Of a DNA stretch of 64,000 nucleotides, positions 48,201 to 58,390 are shown one piece after another (the first letter of the stretch is position 1; each line of letters starts with the position of its first letter). This DNA comes from Apostichopus japonicus (lineage: Eukaryota; Echinodermata; Holothuroidea; Aspidochirotida; Stichopodidae): contig NC_092570.1 of assembly GCF_037975245.1 (NCBI RefSeq), forward strand, positions 10,315,501 through 10,379,500, written 5' to 3'. Under the pieces are notes generated by a model. It was not told the origin of the DNA and did no database searches. It worked only from the letters and a program-made list of their open reading frames with translations. The translations under genes were made by a program, and so were the position numbers.

Positions 48201-50397
48201 CCACAAAGAAGATTAGCACCATTGAGTATCTAGCAACTCGATGTTTCCTTTGTGAGTATCGAGGGTTTCAGAACACAGAATGAAGAGAGATGGAGAGAGG
48301 TGGAGTGAGTGTGTGTGAGAGGTGGAGAGAGATAGAGAATATGTTTGTAGGACTTGTGGTGAGTGGCACTCATATATCTTCACTCATAGGCGAAACCTTC
48401 GTTGATCTAGGTGGAAGAGATTTCCAATGGACGTGAACGTTTTCGTAGAATAGACAGAATTTCATTTCATTAACAATTAACATTTATTATGTTCAGGCAA
48501 ATAAAACACGGGAATGAATTGCTTGCCTGAAATACTAAAGGCAGGGGTGATAGAGACACTCCTCATACCTCAATGGCTAAATAAATACAGGACCATTCTT
48601 ATTAAGGGGTATGTAAGTTACATTACTTCTAATGGCTAAATACAACCAATCCCCCATTTCAACTCCGACAGTAACTAAAGCTGCCACAGAATCGGTACAA
48701 CCTCAAACAGGAAACTTTGTAACTTTCCAGACTCTTTGTATTGCTTTTATTCAGACTTTGAAATACTTTTTTCTTCATCACTATCAACATCAAATTTACA
48801 TTAACACATCAAATATTAATTCAATCACGGAAGGGATTACATCATAATTTGTATCAAAAGTATAAATATATATTATATATAGAGTGCAAACACATTAATT
48901 CACCTGCGATGATTACTGAAACTTTCACGAAAATAAAAGATTTCGGACATTAAAAATTAAAGACATTTACTTTCTATATTTCGAGTTTGAAATATAATTA
49001 AAAAACAACTAATAATAGTAATAATAATCAGTAAAGACCATTGATCGATCGTTTTTTGTATGAAACAAATTCTTTACTTCTAACAGAATTTACCACGAAA
49101 TTCAGAGATACATGTTTATGCTTACATTTATTTATAATTACATAAAATGTTACTGGATGAATGTCTTTGAAATCTTGTCGTTTTTCAATATTATAGTTTT
49201 AATTTTTACTATTCAATTTTTACAGAAAGAAGAAATCCTTAATGAATTGTACAGTACTATACAGAGTGCGGTCAATGTGAAGAGTTATCAGTCTGCACTG
49301 GATAGGTATTCTTAACAATGGCTCTAACAATGCGAAACATGATTTTTGGTAAGTGTTAAAGTTTGTGAGATATTAAATATCTGATGCATCATTGTCTTAT
49401 ACAGAGCAAGAAACGACTAGCCAACGGTTAACCGATCACGAAACTATAACCGTGGTCCTGTCCGAGGAAACAATTTGGACATAGAACTGTTAACCTAGAA
49501 GGTTAGCTGTACAATTATTACTACGGATGCGAATACTTCGCCAGTATTGCTTGATAGAACGACGAAGATAACAACTTAATGTAATAACTGGCCAAATGAC
49601 TGGGTTTACACAGTTTTAACCCACAGTGTCACTTCACCTATTCTTATTGTATTCCAGCGCATAACTTACTATATTGTCTGAGTCAGGCACGTCTGCTCCA
49701 CATGGTCGCCTGGGCAACAGCTAGAATTCAATCATTGACAAGATAATCTCACGTTTCGCCATGTTGCTATGTACAATCAATATATACTCTTGAACAGCTG
49801 GCAAGCTGTTTTCCTTACACATGGTGGGTTGTTTACGGATGCTTACAAACAAGTTCATAAAGTGAAGTGTACTGAATACATAGTATATGATGATTGTAAT
49901 AAATGCAGCTCCTGAATTGTTGGTATAAACTATCAGTTTCGCAGTTTTCTTGTCATCATTTCAATCACCGACGCAATGCTACGAGATGTTGGTCAACAAC
50001 TGTCAATTATGAGAAGTCAAAAGTTCTTTCAGTTCTGTCACTAGTCAAACTGCTTTTGGAGATCCTTTTTGCTACTTCTTTGCTTCTTCAAATCTCTAAA
50101 ATTGACATTCTAGCTGTCTATAACTTCACGTTGCAAACTACAACGCACCACACGTTGGGTGACATGAGTCGGCGTTTGTGCTATTGGTCAACTACCAAGA
50201 AATTTCCGTTCTCCGCCAGGGAGGCTCTATTTAGCATCTTTAAAAAAAGTGCCACGAATGCCGCACGTCAACCAACTATCTGTAAGCAGATCTAAATTAT
50301 TCACTTCCAGAAGTTATTGAACGTTATTTTTGTATTCCAATATGGCAACGCCTTTGGGATCAACTTGATTGAGGGAATATGCTCATGAGGAATGACC
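45285..50397. other. Intergenic downstream of the cholinesterase gene, no gene recognised
   Basis: AT-rich. The longest frame, 49903-50295 plus (130 codons), has no recognisable domain and lies antisense just past the cholinesterase stop, in its likely 3' UTR. I see no AATAAA within 400 bases of that stop on the minus strand. A GA-rich patch lies at about 48280-48340. Confidence 0.4.
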
Positions 50398-53037
50398 TTA
50401 AGGTTCCTCCAGCTGTGGTTGACAATTGCCATCAGATTTCTTCTTGTACACATAATGATTAAATTCCGCCTTCCAGTCCACCATATATTTGGTACTCCAA
50501 GCGTGGAATTCTTCCTTCCACTTTCGCTCGGCATCATCAATATTTGCTGTCAAAAAAGAGGTAATAACGTCAGAAAGTATTAGCTACATTAGAGTTTATC
50601 AAACTTAAACTCTCATTATAAATACATGCTATCCGAGTGCTACCTCTTAACTCGTTTTTGGGAAAATCACACAACCATGAGTATGCATTTTTTTGCCAAA
50701 ATTGTTGGCCCATTCGCAGGGATCGAGCGTAGGACAAATTTCAAACCAAAACATTGCTGTCCCGTCAAAACAATGGCACCAAAACATTAATCAGACGCAT
50801 TCCCGTTTAAAAATCAAAAAGCGCAATAGGCATATGGAAGAAAATAGAATTGTTTAGATGGGACCTCTATGTGTTGGTTTGAATTTTTCATTCGCTGGAC
50901 CTCTGCGAATGGACACTTTTATCTTACAAAAACGTCATTCGCCATCATTGTATTATTATTTACCACACAATATCAGAGAGGCTTTAAATGATACGACCCC
51001 AATTCGATTCTTCGATACGATAAACTGCTCACAAACCACATGCTTTCTATTGACATAGGTATTAGCGTAACCAAAACAACAATGCTAATTTGTACATGAG
51101 GTAAGCCGGAACATCAATTGCCACTCTTCGACACGATTATTATACGTTTGTGACTCACCTGTTTGGGTATCAAGATTCGGTATGTATTCGGTCCAAAATG
51201 CGCATACATTAGATCTGTCCCATATATTAACCTGTGGTTCTTCCATTGTATCATTTCGTAAGAGATACACTCGTTGCTCATCTTTCGAGAAGGTTGGCCA
51301 ACCCTCAGCAAGCTCTTGTGAATCATTGCTTCTTTTATTTGGATTCCTAAAAAGATGGCAGAATTAAGCATCAATATTTTATGTCTTAAATTGTAGGATG
51401 AAAAGTGATATGAAATAGACAGACACCGTAGGACACATGAATTTCAGGACTTTCAAACAACTTTACAAATAGCCTTAATCGCTTTTACAGAAATCATCGG
51501 TTTCTTACCCGGTTCTAGCAAAATTCGCCCACAACTTCATCATCTTCCTACTCACAGCCTTGTCTCCTTCTGAGTAGCCAAATTCTTCATGGAGAGGTAA
51601 GCCAAAAGCAAACATGATTTCATCGCCATGCATGACCCCCATCCACTCTGGCCAAGGGTTGTTCCCCGCCCTCTGATCGAAGTGATACATGTAGACTTTG
51701 TTACCAGCATCGGCATAATTCCTTGCAAATTTGTGGAGCGCACATTTAACAGCTCTGTCTCCCACGGCATGTTCACAATTGTCTCTAAGCATCGCTCCAT
51801 TCTCCGGGTCTAGCCAGTCTATGTACATGAACTCAATTGCGTCACGACTGAAGTTGTTCAAATCAGGAAAAGCATCTGCTATAGATAGTGAGAATTGTTC
51901 TCTGGTCAAGAGACTCTCTGTATCTCTGTGAAACTCAGATAATGCATAAAGCATGAAAAAGCTACCTTCATTAGCGTTCTCTCCAGCCATTATTTCAATA
52001 GGTTTCAAGTCATGTTTCGCTAAAGTAGCAGCTGGTGACTCTGTGATGAAAGTTCCATCCACGACCGGGGCAAAGGGAAATTGCCAACACGTCGTGATAA
52101 CCCATTCTTTATCTACCAGCCTCTGGGCGTCTGTATCTCGCAAGCACGATATAATGTCACCCATTTCTTCAAATGATGGTGACGGTCCGTGAAGGTCTGC
52201 CGATGTGTCGTAGCAACCAACCCTCTGTGCGACTTTCAATCCACGCCTAACACTCTCATTACCGTCAATAAGTGCCCATGGGCTAATACAAGAACCACTT
52301 TGTAAGATGGCACGGTTGAAATATGGTCTGCTTTGAGGTGATATCATATGGTAAGTAATGCTTGCGGATCCGGCACTCTCACCAAACAGGGTGATTTGAT
52401 CTGCATTTCCTCCAAAGTTCCCAATATTTCCGTATATCCATTCAAGAGCCATCGATTGATCCATAAGCCCAACGTTACCTGGAGCATCTGGATGTTCCAA
52501 TGCCAAGAAGCCGAAGAGGCTGACGCGATAGTTAAGGGACACCACAATGACATTCTCTACCGCTGCTAACGTGGCACCATCGTATACACCCAACGAAATC
52601 CCACCGGAATAGAACCCACCGCCGTATATCCAGACCATTACGGGCAATTTTTCTTCGTCATTTCTTGATGGTACCCAAATATTTAGTGCGAGGCAGTCTT
52701 CGCTCTGGTTGTAAACATTCCATTGCTCGGAACCAGAAAAACCTGGATAGCTTGTGTCAATGGATTGCCTGCAATCATTCCTCAAACTAGTAGCATTATA
52801 AATGCCATTCCATGGATTCTTTGGCACAGGTGGTTTAAACCGTAGCCTACCATCTGGTGACTCTGCGAATGGTATTCCTAGAAAGGCAGTCGTCTGATAT
52901 TCTAGTACGCTTCTCAACATACCACGAACTTTACCGGTTGTTGTCTCCACCACCAGGTTGTCTGTTTGCGAATTTGCGCTCGGTACCAGCATAGTAGATC
53001 CAAAAAGAAATAATAGCATCTTCATGCCTGCCATCAT
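50398..53037 (-). CDS. Acetylcholinesterase-like, T-tailed, complete
   Basis: Three coding exons on the minus strand: 53037-51509, 51346-51159 and 50546-50398 (TAA). Introns are GT-AG with phases 2 and 1, giving 621 residues. The first Met follows an acceptor (TTTTTTATCCTAG, exon start 53062), so a non-coding 5' exon is expected further right. Residues 1-24 are a signal peptide. Catalytic Ser221 (GESAG), Glu357 and His470, oxyanion Gly140/Gly141/Ala222, and choline-site Trp106 are present. Peripheral-site Asp, Tyr143 and Trp312 also match. The acyl pocket is Trp318/Phe320, aromatic as in AChE rather than BChE. Cysteines 89/115, 275/298 and 432/558 fit the three loops. The last exon encodes a tryptophan amphiphilic tail (Trp582, Trp589, Trp597, Cys614) that in AChE_T binds ColQ or PRiMA proline-rich anchors. 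Expected role: hydrolysis of acetylcholine at synapses or other cholinergic surfaces, secreted or anchored. Possible N-glycosylation sites are Asn81, 110, 260 and 395. Substrate preference is inferred. Confidence 0.93.
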
Positions 53038-53062
53038 AGTTTTCGTCCCACCACGGCAACAT

Positions 53063-55093
53063 CTAGGATAAAAAAGACATATCATGGAATCGTTTTGCAA
53101 AAAACAGTAATGAGTAATTTACGGAAAGCGTTTATGCTAACTATTTATACTAACCATTGACAACAAACGAATGATTTTGACAAAAACGATCGAAGATAAA
53201 AACGATCGTACAAAAATGAACTGATGAGGATCACCTGCAAACGATCGACCCGCAGTGAGGGTTAACTGACTACTATTGGTAGCATGGTTCTGCATGATAT
53301 GAACCTGCAAACGAGATCAGTGTACCATTCTTTTGTGAGAAAATGAAAATTGTTATGCTCTGACTACAGTATTAGATCAACTGCAAGTACGTCCATGCTC
53401 CCAAGACGTAACTTAGTTAACATGTTTAATGATAAAACTCGTTACAACCTTATAACCCCCTGCACAATGAAGATCTTATTTTATTTGGGCATATGATACT
53501 TGCATGGATTGTGACGGAAACAAGAGCATACACGCTTGCAATCTTATTTTTTAATCAGCAAATACCATTTACCAAATGTATGATGATTCCAGTTTTAAGC
53601 CGCATGATGTATAATACCGAGGCATCAGAGGGAAATAAATCATACGGGAACTCATTCGGTTAGTAATACAAACGAATGTCATACACCATAACAGTCAAAT
53701 GAGTTACAGCTTTTACCAGCTTTATCGACAATAAACATTCGCTCCCCTCCCTTGACAATTAAAATCTCGCAATCAAGGCCTCTACTAGGGAACGTCTGGT
53801 GACGTCAACAACCAATGCACTTAGCGCGATTAGGACCGATGGAGGTATATTCGATCTTCTCTTCAGTGTTAGGTACCATTATTGTTTCTCTTTGTACGAA
53901 GCGTGCAAGATTGCAGTGTTCTGAGTAAACATGCATGACAGAACGGATGTTACGCCAAAAAGAGAAATTCAACTCCCTTTTTTATGTCATCTCTATACAT
54001 CCTCATATAATGAATACATATATTCTACACGGGGATGAGATATTGTAGCCAGCTGGCCGTTGTCGTGATCTATGACGTCATTGGGTCAGACGCATATGTC
54101 AAAGGTCAAATAGACAAAGGCAGCATTTTTGGCCATTACGCGCACACCAAAATTACAAAATGTTCAAACCCGTCTGAGACATCACAATGTGCAGTGTACA
54201 GCATATTTAAAGATTTAATACGCCAAAGGTCACCTGATCAGAGGAGGTCACGGGTCTACTGAGTCAAGCTTGAGAAATGGTTGTCGCAAACTCCTCCTTG
54301 AATGAAGGCCGATGGACTTCAAACTGGTGGGGGTATATGCCTGGGTATGATATGAAGTGCCTCCGTGAAATTTGATTTATTGGGGGTCAAATGTGATATA
54401 AACAAAAACATCATTGTTCGTCATTAGTCACTTACCAAAATTACAAAATTGTCAAACCCATGTAGAATATCACACTCTGCAAATTTACAGTGAATTACAT
54501 AATGTAAAAAGCCAAAGGTCACATGATCAAAAGAGATGAAAGATGAAACTTTGTCTAGTTAGCGCAGCTCATTCCAACCCCTACGACCAATGAATGTGCC
54601 AAATTCATCATCACCGCAGGGCAGGTATGATAAACGAATTTGTTTCGAAACCATTGCAAAAAACCGAACCGAACCCATGTCCACAACTCGCAACCAGAAA
54701 AGCCACAGTGCAAAGCCATGATTTTGAATATGTCATGAGAATTTAAATCCTGGCTATCTGGGAGTTATTTTCATTTGAATTTTAGAGGCCTGAGCGTCAC
54801 ATGTCTTTCATTTTGTAATGGTAAGAAGATGGTGGTTCATCGAATTATGATTTCAATTAAATCGAAAGAATACTTTAGTTTTGGATCATGGGGGGAATAC
54901 ATCCTTTGGTTAGCCTTAGAGTCTTAACGATTACCGGATATAGTCCGAATATTTAAGGTTGTAGAAAAATGAGTACAAGGAGACATCCTATGTCAAAAAG
55001 ACGAAGGTCATTGTAATAAGTTTGTCATTTACAATCAAAATAGGCAAAACCGAAAAGTGTTGACTGATCGTTGCAAGGGATGAGATCAGCAAC
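53063..55093. other. Upstream of the cholinesterase gene; GGTCA-type repeat at 54030-54650
   Basis: The region next to the acceptor should hold an intron and the promoter further right. I see no clear TATA box. ACGATCG occurs three times near 53187-53250. From 54030 two related segments share AAAGGTCA(C/A), CACCAAAATTACAAAATGTTC or similar, and ACATCACA, typical of the dispersed GGTCA repeat. The frame at 54035-54262 is part of that repeat. Confidence 0.4.
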
Positions 55094-55273
55094 TCCGTGC
55101 ATTGCCCTCTTGTTGTATGCAACTCTGTGGATTGCCATCTTGTTGTATGCAACTCCGTGGATTGCTCTCTTGTTGTATGCAACTCCGTGGATTACCCTCC
55201 TGTTGTATGCAAGTCCGTGGATTGACCTCTTGTTGTATGTAACTCCGTGGATTGCCCTCTTGCTGCATGCAAA
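55094..55273 (+). repeat. 30-bp minisatellite, six copies
   Basis: Unit AACTCCGTGGATTGCCCTCT TGTTGTATGC with one to four changes per copy. Because 30 is divisible by three, several frames stay open and give decapeptide repeats (for example ATPWIALLLY on plus and GNPRSCIQQE on minus). The single-copy ancestor of the unit is seen inside the dispersed repeat at about 36680-36705. No sign of real translation. Confidence 0.93.
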
Positions 55274-56308
55274 CTTTAACTCCATTAATTTTGAACAAAA
55301 ACCGATTTAATATCGTAGCCTGCTTTAGTACGAGATTGGAACATAAACGGTTGATATGGTAACATGATAATTATTTGGTTTCGCTTAAATTTGTGGGTCA
55401 AATGACGTACTTCTGAACTTAAGTGAGCTAATGGTAACAAAAAGTGCATGTGGGAATAAGATGACGAAACCTTTCCTTTCCTAACTGGTTCATTACACAA
55501 TTCTGTACAAATGATACATTGAACACATTAGTTGTATTTTGCGTCTAGTCTAAGAGGTCAAACTTGACATATTAGTCTGACTCAGGTGTCGAGAGCAAGG
55601 CCAGGTCAGGTCAGGTCGGTTCCTATCAGCAATTACATCATCGAGCCCCCCTCTTTGAAGTCTTATTAATCACAATATGAAAATGGAAATACAAGATTCT
55701 TTATCTCATATCTCCCAGGGCAATTGACCTCGCACACAGGCGCTGTGCCTCTATCCCCACCCTTATCGTCAAGCCTGAATAACCCGGCTATCCATGAATG
55801 CTTTGATACCTCCATCATTTGTTCCGATGGGGGTATAAATGTACATGTTTTTGGAGCTATTATCACAGAATAAATTACCCCGTTCCACCGCAGTTTTTTT
55901 TCCAAAGCTACGTACTGAATCACTAAAGCAATATCATAGCTGCTTGTGAATAACTGAAAATGCCACCTATTTACGCCATCTGCAATGAACAGACGCTTTT
56001 GTGTAATGTAGTTCAAAGATAACGTATGCTCAACGACCGCACGTTGTAGGGTTTTAATAAGTTTCTTTAGGTCAACTGCTCATCAAGGTTCAAAAGTACT
56101 AAAGGCCCACACAAAATATATCTATTGTGATCATTTAACACCAGCTTGGTATGTGATATATGTTAAGACCTTAAGTGACTCTACGAGATATACTTATCAA
56201 GAAATAATTGCAGAAACAGACATCGAACTACGTCAAATAAGTCGTGCGTCTAATAGGAAACAAGAAGGCACATCAGAACTACATATACTCATTTGACCTT
56301 AGATCATG
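55274..56308. other. Intergenic, no gene recognised
   Basis: One 116-codon minus frame (55666-56016) has no recognisable domain. Near 55600 there is a short (AGGTC)n run, AGGTCAGGTCAGGTCGG. Confidence 0.35.
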
Positions 56309-56337
56309 TGACCTTTGACCTCAGTTGCCATGGCAAC
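56309..56337. promoter_or_regulatory. DR1 nuclear-receptor motif next to an X-box
   Basis: 56309-56321 reads TGACCTTTGACCT, the reverse complement of AGGTCAAAGGTCA, a perfect DR1 half-site pair of the HNF4/RXR type. Two bases later, 56324-56337 is GTTGCCATGGCAAC, a perfect palindromic RFX X-box. The nearest recognised gene start is over 3 kb away, and similar motifs recur in dispersed repeats. Whether it regulates anything is unknown. Confidence 0.5.
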
Positions 56338-57439
56338 TACATATTTTGATAGCACTTGACATTATCAATATATCTATGAAAATCACTAAATTTAACAATA
56401 TTCGACACACACAGACACGTTTTGTTCCCTCCATCAGTCATGGACTTCCGGTCACCCTGGGATACTCCACCATGGGTAAACCCCAACCCCCCCCCCCCGC
56501 CCATAGAGTACGGTAGCTACGGTAGCTACGGAAAATTAACCATTAACAAGGCAACCGTTCCTATGGCAACTGACATAGCTGTCTATGGCACGACTGGAAA
56601 AAGAATTACAATATCTCATTCTTCCTATGGGAACGATGAGATAATCAGTTATACTTAATGGTGGAAAGTTAGGACATGGGCGTATACGGACTACCGTATG
56701 CACACCACGCGTCGCTAAGTTCATTCAGCTGGATTCTTAACAGTTAGCATAAAAAGTAAAGTAACATGTAATCATATGATCAAATCACAGTATCTTACGC
56801 CTCACAACCACTGCATTAATTTTAAACAAACACGCACAATAAGTGGTTAATACAAATCAAAAACACGTTAGAAAACCGCAAACACGAAAACCACCCCTCC
56901 CTCCTCGCCCATCTTTCCTGAAACTTTTTTAATTCGGCAATTTTGCCACATAACAAGCAAAATTACGATGGTCAAACCTTTCTACAAAAATAATCTAGAA
57001 GCACGATGATATTGGCACTTTTTTTACCCAACATTGATTGGGTGCATATATACGTACCAATTGTTGGCTAGAAATTATTTGCTCAACGCGCACGTTGGAC
57101 GGCGTTAAAAGAATTGCATACATTGTTGTTGTTAATACAATGATTTAAGTCAAATTAAATGTGGCATTTCTGTAGCTACCAGAAATCATATATTTGCTGA
57201 ATCTGAATTTCACCTTTTATACCTTACGTGCCACATGACAAGCATTAGCTATTAATATGTCATATAGGCTATCTGTTCAACCCAAACATTCTTTACTCTG
57301 TGGGCTACCATGCCGTACCGCCGATCGCAAGCGAGATACTTTTATCGCTTCTGTGATTACGTATAAACATTATACATTGCTCGTCAACCTTTAACCTTAT
57401 CATGTGCAGTATTTATACTCTTTCCAAAAGTCTCGATGT

Positions 57440-57500
57440 TAAAGGACAATTGGCTCTGAGAGTGGATCAAGTTGTCTGGTTTTCGTGCCCAGACTCTAAC
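57440..57500 (+). repeat. Fragment related to the non-U2 part of the 35.2-kb chimera
   Basis: CTGAGAGTGGATCAAGTTGT then CTGGTTTTCGTGCCCAG resembles the chimera's TTGAGAGCGGATCAGTCGTT and TTTGGTTTTCGTGCCCAGG. A shorter match, AGTTTGGTTTTCGTGAACAG, lies at about 58440-58459. This suggests the non-U2 part of the chimera is itself a dispersed repeat. Confidence 0.45.
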
Positions 57501-57584
57501 CTTGAATAGTGCTCTGTGGGTTACCACATACTCTGTTAAAGAAGTTACAGTGCATTCAGCTGCCCAGATTAATCACTATAGAAA

Positions 57585-57950
57585 GTAGGCACGCACCGGA
57601 TCCAATCATTTGGATCCGGCCGGAACCGGATCTGGCCGAATCCTTCACAAAAATTCGTCCGGAGTTTTCAAAGAGGAAATGAATTCAGAGAATACTTAAT
57701 AAAACTGAAGAATTTTTATCTCCTGAACCAGAGCTTATGAAACAATGTCAATAATTTAGTATAAGAGAGCAACATGTAGTTTCACATTCATTGTTTGTAG
57801 GCTCGGTTAATGTCGATACTCAATGACTACGCAATTAAAGTTACTACCAACATCTTCTTAAGAGATAAATGTCTGGAGATATTGAGAAGAAAAACAAGAA
57901 TCGGATAACTTTTCATAATCCGGTCGAATACTCTGGCATCCCTACCAGGA
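57585..57950. mobile_element. Decayed hAT-like element
   Basis: The left part TAGGCACGCACCGGATCC and the right part inverted (TAGGGATGCCAGAGTATTCG) resemble the TAGGGATGCACCG termini of some hAT families. A perfect 10-bp inverted repeat CCGGATCCAA/TTGGATCCGG lies at 57597-57620. Flanks match only at about five of eight. The call is weak. Confidence 0.4.
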
Positions 57951-57985
57951 AGTTTAAATATGCAAGGATCTTGGCTCATATATAA

Positions 57986-58382
57986 CAGGGTTTCCCTAAC
58001 TTCACCCCCCCCCCCTCCCCCACGAACCCTTGTGAATGTCAGAGTTGTCCACGAACCCCCAACTTTTCGAGACACGATCTGAGTCGTTATTATACTATAA
58101 TACGAATAACAGTGCTACACCAAAGTCATGCGGCCTGTGTCTGTTTCATAATTCAGTTATTTATCACATGCACGGTACGGTACTACTATGGCAACATATG
58201 CGTATGGAACGCAAAAAGAGTTTGTCGATAGGTACGACTTTTGTACATTACTAAATTACATGATATATCATATTTTTTCAACAAAAAGTACTCTAGTTTT
58301 GCCTTTCAGAAACGTCTCACGCACCCCCTGGGATGGACTCTCGCACCCCTGAGGTTCATGCACCCAAGTTAGGGAACCCCTG
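57986..58382. mobile_element. hAT-Charlie-like MITE
   Basis: The left end CAGGGTTTCCCTAACTT and right end AAGTTAGGGAACCCCTG are inverted repeats, close to the CAGGGGTTCCCAACCT termini known from Charlie-type hAT elements. Flanks ATATATAA and CTCTATAA agree at six of eight, an aged 8-bp duplication. About 397 bp, non-coding. Confidence 0.75.
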
Positions 58383-58390
58383 CTCTATAA

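Noticed and set aside
49903..50295. 130-codon plus frame next to the cholinesterase stop
   Set aside because: No recognisable motif; it is antisense in the likely 3' UTR, and no start or splice evidence supports it.
53041..53100. Cholinesterase start at the upstream in-frame Met near 53100
   Set aside because: A strong acceptor (TTTTTTATCCTAG) at 53063 interrupts that frame, and the Met at 53037 leads directly into a good signal peptide.
55071..55310. Repeat protein with decapeptide units
   Set aside because: Several frames stay open only because the DNA unit is 30 bp; there are no gene signals.
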